Positions 6,782 through 12,481 of a stretch of DNA of 45,778 bases are shown here, one piece after another; positions within the stretch are counted from its first letter, which is position 1, and each line of letters starts with the position of its first letter. The DNA lies in IMG/VR virus record IMGVR_UViG_3300045282_000136, positions 1 to 45,778 of that record. One strand, written 5' to 3'. Under the pieces are notes generated by a model. It saw only the letters and a program-made list of their open reading frames with translations. It searched no databases and was not told the DNA's origin. The position numbers and the translations under genes were made by a program. This DNA comes from a virus.

Positions 6782-7005
6782 GCCACCGACACCCAACCCA
6801 TGCATGTACGAAGCAAATGGTCGTAGTCACCGCTCATCGCTTCGTCCTGGAAGGCATTGATTTCCTTCATCGCCTCGCCAGTTGTCCAACCGTCCTCGCG
6901 AAAATAGGCGCGCAGTTCACGTTGAACGTTCCCAAGAACCGCGAAGGCGTTGCCGTCCTCGCCTGTTAGCTGCACTTCAACATCCGGGTAACGTGGCTCG
7001 CTCAC
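6778..7005 (-). CDS. Conserved phage hypothetical protein, 75 aa
   Basis: The sequence has a pattern I associate with a small conserved actinophage family: VQLTGEDGNAFAVLGNV at the start, an AMSGDYDHLL segment near the end, and a terminal W-V pair. No function is established. GTG 7005 overlaps the upstream stop (GTGA). Confidence 0.7.
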   Translation of the reverse strand: MSEPRYPDVEVQLTGEDGNAFAVLGNVQRELRAYFREDGWTTGEAMKEINAFQDEAMSGDYDHLLRTCMGWVSVA

Positions 7006-7385
7006 GCTGCCTCCCACAAAGTAGGTTGCTGGCCCAGATCGGTCGAAGGGGGAGAGTGACCCAGGCCAGCAACATGACCGTCCGCCTCAGTGGACTCAGG
7101 GGTCAAGGCAAACGGTTCAGGAGGGCTGTCGAGTGGCAGCCCAGTCGCCTGAGTTTTCTCAAGCCTCTGCGCCGCCCTCCGACGTTCCTTAAAAGCGTTA
7201 GTCGTAATTTTCTTACACGCGCGACAACGACGGTGCTCCTTATTAGGACCCCGCCAATAAGTGTTCTCGGGGCTGTACTCATGCCCCCGGTCGCAATGTG
7301 TCGCCCTCGCGTACTTCGCGGTAATAGCCTCACCGCGCAGAACGTTTTCCCCGTTCGTGACCGGCTCGAGGTGTGCTGGGTTCAC
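7002..7385 (-). CDS. Zinc-finger hypothetical protein, 127 aa
   Basis: GTG 7385 overlaps the upstream stop (GTGA). Residues about 31-60 form a His/Cys cluster (THCDRGHEYSPENTYW, then RRCRACKK) like the N-terminal zinc part of actinobacterial HNH-type proteins, but no nuclease core follows. The C-terminal half is low complexity, ending in QPTLWEAA. The same WEAA ending, with a 15-base exact DNA repeat, closes the upstream gene (7382-7723). A DNA-binding role is inferred. Confidence 0.65.
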   Translation of the reverse strand: MNPAHLEPVTNGENVLRGEAITAKYARATHCDRGHEYSPENTYWRGPNKEHRRCRACKKITTNAFKERRRAAQRLEKTQATGLPLDSPPEPFALTPESTEADGHVAGLGHSPPSTDLGQQPTLWEAA

Positions 7386-7723
7386 GCTGCCTCCCAAACC
7401 GTCAGTTGCGTGGTGGGGGATTGCTCCGTCGAGCTTCCGGCGCTAGCACCGTGGCCGTCCCCCGCGACCAGCTCGTGTGACAGCGAAGAAGCCGGGTGGT
7501 CTCGATCCGTTCCGCCAGTAACGGGGACCTGACCCGGCTTCTGCACTGTCCCGAACAGTTGGTACAGCCACTTGTCCTTCTCGTGCCAACATTTGATCGT
7601 GTAGCCGTCCCGCCGCAAATCAGCAACCCGGCTATGAAGCATCACGCCAAGCCGATAGCCCTCCATGTGGGAGTGCGGTTCGTTGTCGCTGAGCAGTTGA
7701 AGAACCCGCTGCTTGTGAGTCAT
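7382..7723 (-). CDS. Helix-turn-helix DNA-binding protein, 113 aa
   Basis: The N-terminal 55 residues (MTHKQRVLQLLSDNEPHSHMEG through VADLRRDGYTIKCW) match a small winged-helix layout: a first helix, a turn, then a recognition-type helix with an LRRDGY wing. Such proteins are common in phage early regions. The rest is low complexity and ends in TVWEAA. ATG 7723 overlaps the upstream stop (ATGA). Its target is not known. Confidence 0.65.
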   Translation of the reverse strand: MTHKQRVLQLLSDNEPHSHMEGYRLGVMLHSRVADLRRDGYTIKCWHEKDKWLYQLFGTVQKPGQVPVTGGTDRDHPASSLSHELVAGDGHGASAGSSTEQSPTTQLTVWEAA

Positions 7724-7926
7724 ACGAGCCCCTCAGCAATCAGCGCCGTAGTTGCCGGGTCATACCGTCCGGCTTTCATCACGACAACCCCGGACAGGTC
7801 TTCGCCGTCGCTGCGAATGGTTGCGGCGGCAAGCAGGATTGCGTCGAGGGTTTCGGCTTCGGCGAGTTGCCGGTTCGATTCCGGGAAGACAAGTTCGAAC
7901 ATCGGTTCTGCGTGGACAGCCATCAT
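7720..7926 (-). CDS. Hypothetical protein, 68 aa
   Basis: Two adjacent ATGs (7926 and 7923) overlap the upstream TGA, giving MMAVHAEPMFELVF. The longer upstream frame is a shadow of two other genes. The product has a helix, QLAEAETLDAILLAAATI, then a VVVMKAGRYDP strand. Not recognised. Confidence 0.65.
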   Translation of the reverse strand: MMAVHAEPMFELVFPESNRQLAEAETLDAILLAAATIRSDGEDLSGVVVMKAGRYDPATTALIAEGLV

Positions 7927-8027
7927 CGGCTCCAGAACCATCCGGCTAGGGCTAGTACACAAGTGGTGATAACCAACACGGCACTGAGGAACTGCACCGG
8001 GCCAAAGATGAAGCCGGAAAGGTTCAT
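7923..8027 (-). CDS. Small single-pass membrane protein, 34 aa
   Basis: A 35-codon frame sits between two TGATG overlaps. The product is largely hydrophobic (FIFGPVQFLSAVLVITT, then CVLALAGWFWSR), with one membrane span and a short basic end. Function unknown. The fit to both neighbours and the GC-rich third positions support translation. Confidence 0.65.
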   Translation of the reverse strand: MNLSGFIFGPVQFLSAVLVITTCVLALAGWFWSR

Positions 8028-8401
8028 CAGGCAGCACTCCTCGCTGCTTCATCACGCGGGAAAACCTCAGAGAAGAGGAATGTCTTGCCCCCGTTGAACG
8101 GCAACTGTTCGAAGCCGAGCGGCCGTGAGCCCCACTCGTCAGAGTCACGAAGAACGTAGATCGTGCGGCCTTTGATCTTCGTGAATTCGCTAACACCGAA
8201 GACCTCGCAGAGACGCCGCAAGAAAGTGATTCCTTCGGGCCCGCTGGTGCGCTTCTCCGTGTCCCTGTCCCATTCGTCCAGGCAAAGATGTCCTGTGCCC
8301 TGGTGGGTGCCGCCGTAGTCCCAGCCGATGTGAACCGTGAATACGCCGTGGTCTTCGATCCCCAGCCAAACCTCATCGACGCGAGCGATGGTCTTGGTCA
8401 T
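8027..8401 (-). CDS. Conserved phage hypothetical protein, 124 aa
   Basis: The protein begins MTKTIARVDEVWLGIEDHGVFTVHIGWDYGG; the longer frame to 8488 would cover a small gene. The pattern DHGVFTVHIGWDYG, a GHLCLDEW segment, FLRRLCEVFGV and KIKGRTIYV recalls a phage family that describes a beta fold of unknown function. ATG 8401 overlaps the upstream stop (ATGA). Confidence 0.7.
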   Translation of the reverse strand: MTKTIARVDEVWLGIEDHGVFTVHIGWDYGGTHQGTGHLCLDEWDRDTEKRTSGPEGITFLRRLCEVFGVSEFTKIKGRTIYVLRDSDEWGSRPLGFEQLPFNGGKTFLFSEVFPRDEAARSAA

Positions 8402-8502
8402 GGCAGTACGACTTTCACGCGGGTGCCGCACCGTCCGCAGTACCACCGGCCCATCCTTTGGATAGCGCAAGCGGGGTTGCCGTGGCAATAGATCGCTAGC
8501 AC
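8398..8502 (-). CDS. Small zinc-ribbon protein, 34 aa
   Basis: A 35-codon frame starts at GTG 8502 inside the end of the metallopeptidase-like gene and ends in an ATGA overlap. The product carries two Cys groups, IYCHGNPACA and WYCGRCGTR, typical of a minimal zinc ribbon. Too small for a clear function. Confidence 0.55.
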   Translation of the reverse strand: MLAIYCHGNPACAIQRMGRWYCGRCGTRVKVVLP

Positions 8503-9152
8503 GTCACACCGTGGTACTGAACTGGCATCGCGGCATCCCACCTGTGGGCGTCAACGACGAGCCGGGTGTAGTACGGGTTCGGGACAGTGGTGTCGACCGC
8601 TACGACCGTTGTGTAGACCCACCGGACCGTCCGGCCGTGAACCTGGCGGTGTCCGTGGCGTTTAACGACCCGGAAGTCCCGCTGTGTTGCCGTCGCAGCC
8701 ACATGAAAATAGGTTGTGGCCACAGACGGGAACGCCTTCAAGGCGTTGCATTCCACGAGGGCTTCGTCGCCGCTGCGGAGTCTCTGGTGCATCGCCTCGT
8801 GCGTCAGGACAAGGATCGCCTGCGCGGCGTGGTAGGTGCCTACGTCCTCGTTACCGAACCACGCATGAAGCGTTTCGCAGATCTTTGGACTGACGAACAG
8901 CGTTGAGCCGGTGGTCGGGTAGGTGAAGCCGGCGATGTACGTTCCGTCTATCCCTTGCTGCGCCCAGAAGCTCTCCCAGGGAAGCCAGGAGTCTTCGCAG
9001 TAGACATTCACCGGTTTGCCGCTTAGGGCAGAGCCGATCTGGTCGAGTTGTACGAGCGGCCAGTTCGCGGCCTTCGCGTGGTTGTGGTGGCCGACTAGGA
9101 GCGCCCCGAAGAAGATCAGCCCACAGATTGTAATTTTCATCACAAATTTCAT
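8496..9152 (-). CDS. Secreted HExxH metallopeptidase-like protein, 218 aa
   Basis: A signal peptide covers residues about 1-28 (hydrophobic ICGLIFFGALLVG, then an AKAAN cleavage region). The mature part holds LTHEAMHQ, an HExxH zinc motif (His118, Glu119, His122), followed 12 residues later by Glu134 in ALVECNA, a candidate third ligand as in gluzincins. The fold around it is not one I can name. ATG 9152 overlaps the stop of the winged-helix gene (ATGA), so it is the second gene of the early arm, next to the immunity switch. A secreted protease there suggests a lysogenic-conversion or host-surface role. This is inference. Confidence 0.7.
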   Translation of the reverse strand: MKFVMKITICGLIFFGALLVGHHNHAKAANWPLVQLDQIGSALSGKPVNVYCEDSWLPWESFWAQQGIDGTYIAGFTYPTTGSTLFVSPKICETLHAWFGNEDVGTYHAAQAILVLTHEAMHQRLRSGDEALVECNALKAFPSVATTYFHVAATATQRDFRVVKRHGHRQVHGRTVRWVYTTVVAVDTTVPNPYYTRLVVDAHRWDAAMPVQYHGVTC

Positions 9153-9340
9153 GCGGGGGCTTTCGCCGGGTAGATCCGCCGCTGCTCCCCAAGCAACCGG
9201 ATCTGCCCGTCACGCTCGAGACCGAGGATGTGGTGGTGGACAGTCGATTGCGACACCCCGACGTGCCGGGCGATCTCCCGGACGGTGGGGGAATGATCGA
9301 CCTGGTTCACGTAGTCGAGAACCTTTTCTCTGGTGGTCAT
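9149..9340 (-). CDS. Winged-helix regulator (LexA-N-like), first gene of early arm, 63 aa
   Basis: The protein is almost only a DNA-binding domain: MTTREKVLDYVNQVDHSP, TVREIARHVGVSQSTVHHHI (helix-turn-helix) and LERDGQIRLL (wing), as in the LexA N-terminal domain. ATG 9340 follows AGAGG at 5 bases; the upstream extension is rejected because it crosses the operator region. It is divergent from the XRE repressor at 9422, so it is a good Cro-like or early regulator candidate acting on the shared control region. Confidence 0.8.
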   Translation of the reverse strand: MTTREKVLDYVNQVDHSPTVREIARHVGVSQSTVHHHILGLERDGQIRLLGEQRRIYPAKAPA

Positions 9341-9361
9341 CCGAACCTCTGTTCTCTTGCG

Positions 9362-9380
9362 GACACATCGTTCATGTGTC
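9362..9380. promoter_or_regulatory. Perfect 19-bp palindrome, candidate operator
   Basis: GACACAT-cgttc-ATGTGTC is a perfect 7-bp inverted repeat with a 5-base spacer, centred between the divergent regulators at 9340 and 9422. A copy of its left half (ACACATCG) recurs at 9391-9398 followed by AACACACAT. The palindrome lies just downstream of the possible -10 of the leftward promoter, where a bound repressor would block it. Which of the two regulators binds is not known. Confidence 0.6.
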
Positions 9381-9382
9381 AG

Positions 9383-9411
9383 ATTGAAGCACACATCGAA
9401 CACACATGCAA
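9383..9411 (-). promoter_or_regulatory. Possible leftward early promoter
   Basis: On the minus strand TTGCAT (9411-9406) and TTCAAT (9388-9383) are separated by exactly 17 bases. Match to the sigma-70 consensus is only partial, but the position fits: it lies upstream of the winged-helix gene, with the palindrome 9362-9380 near the expected transcription start. Confidence 0.35.
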
Positions 9412-9421
9412 GGGGCAGCAC

Positions 9422-9829
9422 ATGAAACGTTCGTCGCAAAGAGCGAGTGTTCCGACTAGAAGGGGGTTCTCGTCTGGCGTCTACCTGGAGAACCTTTTGG
9501 CGGAGCTCAACCGTGCCGAGATCAGCGCACGCATCAAACAAGCCCGCACCCACGCCGGCCTAACCCAACCCGAGCTAGGAGAGGTCCTACAGGTCCACTG
9601 GAGGACCGTTCAGGGCTGGGAAGGCAAAGTCGTGCCCTGGGATCGGCTTGACGAGATAGCCCGAGCCACGGGGAAAACCCGGGACTGGCTACTCCACGGA
9701 GACCAGGCGGTTACACCGGACCTGCGGGGCGAGGTGGCACAACTGACAGAACGGGTCGACCAGATCCTGGAGATCGTGTTGACCCTCCTTGATTCAGCAG
9801 AGCCTCCATCTGCGTCAAAGCACCCCTGA
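9422..9829 (+). CDS. XRE-family helix-turn-helix repressor, 135 aa
   Basis: Plus strand, opposite to nearly all other genes. Residues about 36-95 form an XRE/Cro-CI domain: ARIKQARTHAGLTQPELGEVL, then VHWRTVQGWEGK (recognition helix) and LDEIARATGKTRDWLLHG. A C-terminal helix (LTERVDQILEIVLTLL) could serve for oligomerisation. There is no LexA-like peptidase domain, so RecA-driven self-cleavage is not expected. ATG 9422 follows AGGGG at 6 bases; an ATG at 9374 is an alternative but lies in the palindrome. It probably maintains lysogeny by repressing the leftward early operon. Confidence 0.85.
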   Translation: MKRSSQRASVPTRRGFSSGVYLENLLAELNRAEISARIKQARTHAGLTQPELGEVLQVHWRTVQGWEGKVVPWDRLDEIARATGKTRDWLLHGDQAVTPDLRGEVAQLTERVDQILEIVLTLLDSAEPPSASKHP

Positions 9830-9878
9830 GCGCCATCAGGACCGCCGCTAGCGCCTCGAGTTCCGCTCGCTCGAACAC
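9711..9878 (-). CDS. Small helical protein antisense to the repressor end, 55 aa
   Basis: GTG 9878 follows AAGGGG at 7 bases; a GTG at 9926 is possible but badly spaced. The product has a long amphipathic helix (ERAELEALAAVLMALRGAL), then a Pro/Gly-rich tail. Its last 40 codons overlap the end of the plus-strand repressor gene in antisense. If real, it is the last gene of the late arm and its transcript would run into the repressor gene. Part of it may be a shadow. Confidence 0.42.
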   Translation of the reverse strand: MFERAELEALAAVLMALRGALTQMEALLNQGGSTRSPGSGRPVLSVVPPRPAGPV

Positions 9879-9986
9879 CCCTAAACCCCTTCCCTTCCCG
9901 CCACAGGATCGGTTTTTGGCTTTCACCCCTGGTCTAGGAAGGGTGTTAACAGGTTGTTACCAAAAGACGCGGTGCATTGCAACTAT

Positions 9987-10181
9987 TCAGAGAAGAACCC
10001 GGGCGATCAGCTCCGGCGGACACCCCTTCTCCACAAGACGCCTGAGATCCCCCACGTCGATCTCCGACTCCGCGAACAACCTCGCCTCAACCCGTGACAT
10101 CCCCGCTTTCGACGCCTCCCGCCGGCGCAACCGAACCCACTCCTTGTCCAGTTCCTCCGGGGTCTCGATCTCGGCGGTCAC
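9987..10181 (-). CDS. Hypothetical charged helical protein, 64 aa
   Basis: GTG 10181 overlaps the upstream stop (GTGA). The product is highly charged and helical (TPEELDKEWVRLRRREASK, EARLFAESEIDVGDLRRLV). It lies near the end of the late arm. Not recognised. Confidence 0.65.
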   Translation of the reverse strand: MTAEIETPEELDKEWVRLRRREASKAGMSRVEARLFAESEIDVGDLRRLVEKGCPPELIARVLL

Positions 10182-10357
10182 TCTTCGTTGTCCCTCGTCG
10201 CCTTCGTGTTGTCATGCAACGCACTCGAATAACCGAACAGGATCGTTTCCGGGCCGTCCCAGGCGATGCCGTTCGTGTGGCCGGCCAGCGGTCCGCAGTA
10301 CGCGGGCTCCCACTCCAGAAGGTCGGAGCCTTCGCCGGTGTAGGCACCCCACAGCAC
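10178..10357 (-). CDS. Hypothetical protein, 59 aa
   Basis: A 60-codon frame starts at GTG 10357, 4 bases after the upstream stop, and ends in a GTGA overlap. Its third positions are strongly GC-rich, unlike the competing Arg-rich frames on both strands here. The product is acidic and aromatic (MLWGAYTGEGSDLLEWE, ETILFGYSSALHDN), with a single-domain look. Not recognised. Confidence 0.6.
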   Translation of the reverse strand: MLWGAYTGEGSDLLEWEPAYCGPLAGHTNGIAWDGPETILFGYSSALHDNTKATRDNEE

Positions 10358-10361
10358 GTCA

Positions 10362-10601
10362 TCACCACAGCTCGAGTACCAGATGTCCGAACAGGTAGAT
10401 GAGACCGAACCCGCCGACGAAGATGGCGGCGGTCATCAGGAGCGTCCGGCCGCCAGCGTGTCCTTGGTGTCGCCACGCCTTCAGTTTCGAACTGAGAGTC
10501 GGTGTGGCGGGGTTCCCGTCGAAGGCTGCTTTGGCGTCAAGCGCAACGAACGCTAGGAAACCGAGCGCCACAACAGCGAGCGCGGCTAGCAGCAAGGTCA
10601 C
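10362..10601 (-). CDS. Two-pass membrane protein in lysis region, 79 aa
   Basis: Two hydrophobic segments, LLLAALAVVALGFLAFVAL and LLMTAAIFVGGFGLIYLFG, flank a basic loop of about 35 residues (SSKLKAWRHQGHAGG). GTG 10601 overlaps the stop of a 16-codon frame (GTGA). It could be a holin partner or another lysis membrane protein. Confidence 0.7.
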   Translation of the reverse strand: MTLLLAALAVVALGFLAFVALDAKAAFDGNPATPTLSSKLKAWRHQGHAGGRTLLMTAAIFVGGFGLIYLFGHLVLELW

Positions 10602-10648
10602 TTCTCTGCCACCCGTTTCAAAAATGCGGCCCGAATTTGGGAGGTCAT
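10598..10648 (-). CDS. 16-aa mini reading frame between two membrane genes
   Basis: The ATG overlaps the holin-candidate stop (ATGA) and the TGA overlaps the next GTG (GTGA). The encoded peptide, MTSQIRAAFLKRVAEK, is a possible short amphipathic basic helix. It may serve mainly to carry ribosomes from one gene to the next (translational coupling), since no other frame bridges the gap. Confidence 0.4.
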   Translation of the reverse strand: MTSQIRAAFLKRVAEK

Positions 10649-10866
10649 TTCTTCACCGCTGGTTTCCTCCTGGGCGTCGCTGTGTGGTTCCTTCGCTTCG
10701 GTCCTGCCAGGAACAACGCCAAGGCGATCAGCGCAGTCGATGCGGTGGTTGCTTCTTCAACGGTGAGTTCGTACCCGGCTTTCTTCGCCCCGTACACGAT
10801 CGCTGACGCGAGATAGCCGGTGATGATGGCAGCACTAGCGTTGGGGTGGTCTCTAGGGGAAACCAT
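10645..10866 (-). CDS. Holin candidate, 73 aa
   Basis: Two hydrophobic helices (AAIITGYLASAIVYGA and STALIALALFLAG) separated by a short acidic turn (YELTVEEATT), then a basic C-terminal tail (KRRNHTATPRRKPAVKK). This is a common phage holin plan. ATG 10866 overlaps the stop of the 25-aa peptide (TGATG). It lies two genes downstream of the endolysin-linked genes, with other membrane proteins, so holin identity is likely but not unique to it. Confidence 0.65.
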   Translation of the reverse strand: MVSPRDHPNASAAIITGYLASAIVYGAKKAGYELTVEEATTASTALIALALFLAGPKRRNHTATPRRKPAVKK

Positions 10867-10943
10867 CACAGCCTCCCGCGCCCGAAGAACCCGAGTAGCG
10901 CGAGCACCAGAATGATGATCAGGATGATCCAGAGCAGACTCAT
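10866..10943 (-). CDS. 25-aa single-pass membrane peptide
   Basis: ATG 10943 has an AGGAGGAACGT ribosome site (5-6 bases spacing), one of the best in the region. The peptide is nearly all membrane span (WIILIIILVLALLGFFG) with a GRGRL basic end. Its stop overlaps the holin start. I recall similar 25-35 residue peptides in actinophage lysis cassettes, but no function is established. Confidence 0.75.
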   Translation of the reverse strand: MSLLWIILIIILVLALLGFFGRGRL

Positions 10944-10952
10944 ACGTTCCTC

Positions 10953-11165
10953 CTAAATGTCGGGGGTTTCGTCCTGGGGGCGCACAACGATGATTACCTC
11001 GGGCATCGCCTCGCCCTTACCTGTTTCGAGCCACAGCACATGCTCAACGAGAAGGGAACGGTCCCTGCCGTTGGCGAGGCGGATCGTTTCGCCTTTGCGT
11101 GGGATCCCTGCTAGGAGGATTTCACGGTCTCGCTGCCCTTTTTCCGAGAGGATCACAGCAATCAA
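10953..11165 (-). CDS. Hypothetical beta-rich protein, 70 aa
   Basis: A TTG at 11165 overlaps the upstream stop (TTGA) and follows GAGGGGG at 4 bases; GTG 11156 is the alternative. The product is beta-rich (ILLAGIPRKGETIRLANG, EVIIVVRPQD). The stop codon is part of the next gene's ribosome site. Not recognised. Confidence 0.65.
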   Translation of the reverse strand: MIAVILSEKGQRDREILLAGIPRKGETIRLANGRDRSLLVEHVLWLETGKGEAMPEVIIVVRPQDETPDI

Positions 11166-11671
11166 TTCGCCCCCTCGGGTTTCACGAACGCGATTGCCTG
11201 GGCCTCGACGATGTTCGCCTGCTTCAACCGGTCAGACAACTCCGCCGCAAGCTGGGCGATCTTCTGTTCGGTAGCGTCGATAGCGGCGACCGCCTCCGGC
11301 GAAGGCTGTTCCCCGGCCGCTTTCTTCAAAGCGACGACCTCACGCATCATCGCGAGCTCACGCACCGTCGCGTCGTACTCCGACTGCATCGCCGCCGTCA
11401 TGTTCGAGTTGACGAGAGTGTGGATGACGTCGAGCTTCTCGTTCGTCTCGGCGGCTGTGTGAGCGACCTTCTTGTTCTCCGCGAGTAGAAGCCGTGCAGC
11501 CTCTGCTGCCTGCGCCGCGACCTCACCCTGCTGTCGTTTCGCTTCCGCTGCTACGTCGTCCTGGCGTGCCCAGTCGAGTATCTTCTCCGCTTTACGCTGC
11601 CGCCCGTTCAGCCACGACAGGATGATCGGGCCGATCACCGCGACGACGAGGGCGATCAGCAGGGAGTTCAT
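11162..11671 (-). CDS. Membrane-anchored coiled-coil protein in lysis cassette, 169 aa
   Basis: An N-terminal membrane span (LLIALVVAVIGPIILSWL) is followed by an Ala/Glu/Lys-rich coiled coil from about residue 25 to 155, with heptad-like repeats. ATG 11671 overlaps the endolysin stop (ATGA). Proteins of this form are frequent next to actinophage endolysins and may act as holin-like or spanin-like lysis helpers. That role is inferred from context. Confidence 0.7.
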   Translation of the reverse strand: MNSLLIALVVAVIGPIILSWLNGRQRKAEKILDWARQDDVAAEAKRQQGEVAAQAAEAARLLLAENKKVAHTAAETNEKLDVIHTLVNSNMTAAMQSEYDATVRELAMMREVVALKKAAGEQPSPEAVAAIDATEQKIAQLAAELSDRLKQANIVEAQAIAFVKPEGAN

Positions 11672-12318
11672 TTGATTCCCCAGCTTTTGCGGAACCGACC
11701 GTACTCATGCTCATCCTTCACACGTCCCACGAACTGCCGCCACAGGTTGAGATCGGTCGTCGGGCAGGACGTGTGACCTCCGGCGAGCTGCCCACCATCG
11801 GCGTGGCGAAGGAACCCTTTGCGGCCGAGCGTCCAGCCGTGGACCCAGTTATCCGGCAGTTTGAAGTCGTGGCACCAGAACGCGATGATCCGCGCTGCAC
11901 GAGCGAACCCTTCGGGGTCGTGGCCGAGCCACATCGCGTCACCGCATTCCAGCGACACGCCCGTCCGGTTGTAGAACGCTTCCGTCCACGCCTTCCTGGA
12001 GTACCGAACCATCTGCACGCACCGGCCAGCGGCCTTACCGACCTCGCCCGCATAAACAGAGGTCGCGCTCGCTTCGCTCTGCGGGTTGTCGAACCAGTCC
12101 TCGACGCTCTGGAAGGTTCCTCCGGCCCAGCGGTGGACCCAGGCTTTCTGGATCGGCGCACCGAGCCGACTGGAGCTGTTGGCGGTGAGGTTGAACTCGA
12201 GTTGCGGCAGCGTGAGGCTGCCGACCGGCGGCAGGTTTTTGTAGGTCAAAGAGAGAACCCCTAGCTTTTGGTAATAGGCAATGGTGCGTTCATGTTCGTT
12301 GTCAAAGACGCTTCTCAA
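11668..12318 (-). CDS. Endolysin, N-acetylmuramoyl-L-alanine amidase-like, 216 aa
   Basis: Zinc amidase of the T7-lysozyme/Amidase_2 type. Visible ligand-like residues are His62 in VHRWAGG, His172 in FLRHADGG and Cys185 in GGHTSCPT, with Glu124 in VSLECGDAMW. The first 55 residues look like an extra N-terminal element of unknown role. No signal peptide, so release needs a holin. The start is probably the TTG at 12318 that overlaps the upstream stop (TTGA); no good ATG lies near. It cleaves the bond between MurNAc and L-Ala of peptidoglycan, by family. Confidence 0.85.
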   Translation of the reverse strand: MRSVFDNEHERTIAYYQKLGVLSLTYKNLPPVGSLTLPQLEFNLTANSSSRLGAPIQKAWVHRWAGGTFQSVEDWFDNPQSEASATSVYAGEVGKAAGRCVQMVRYSRKAWTEAFYNRTGVSLECGDAMWLGHDPEGFARAARIIAFWCHDFKLPDNWVHGWTLGRKGFLRHADGGQLAGGHTSCPTTDLNLWRQFVGRVKDEHEYGRFRKSWGIK

Positions 12319-12464
12319 CCAACAGGCCCGAACGGGAAGTGGGCGGCAGCGAACACCGCGAGACCTACGGCGATGAGGGTGGCCCCGGTTGCGGGGTAGG
12401 CGATGAAGGCTGCGATCGCGAACAGGACCACAGCGATCAGGATCAGCAGAGCGCTGATGTTCAT
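12315..12464 (-). CDS. Small two-helix membrane protein (holin candidate), 49 aa
   Basis: ATG 12464 follows AAGGAGGAACCC, a strong ribosome site; the longer frame to 12656 is a shadow. The protein is two hydrophobic stretches (LLILIAVVLFAIAAFIA and ATLIAVGLAVFAAAHF) with a short YPATG turn. It lies directly upstream of the endolysin, so it competes with the 73-aa protein for the holin role. Confidence 0.7.
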   Translation of the reverse strand: MNISALLILIAVVLFAIAAFIAYPATGATLIAVGLAVFAAAHFPFGPVG

Positions 12465-12481
12465 GGGTTCCTCCTTGGTAG

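Noticed and set aside
9230-9421. N-terminal extension of the repressor frame
   Set aside because: It would place coding sequence through the palindrome and the start of the divergent gene; ATG 9422 has a better ribosome site.
10087-10476. 129-codon minus frame in the lysis region
   Set aside because: Arg/Thr-rich translation with poor codon pattern; the 59-codon and 79-codon frames fit the overlaps and base composition better.
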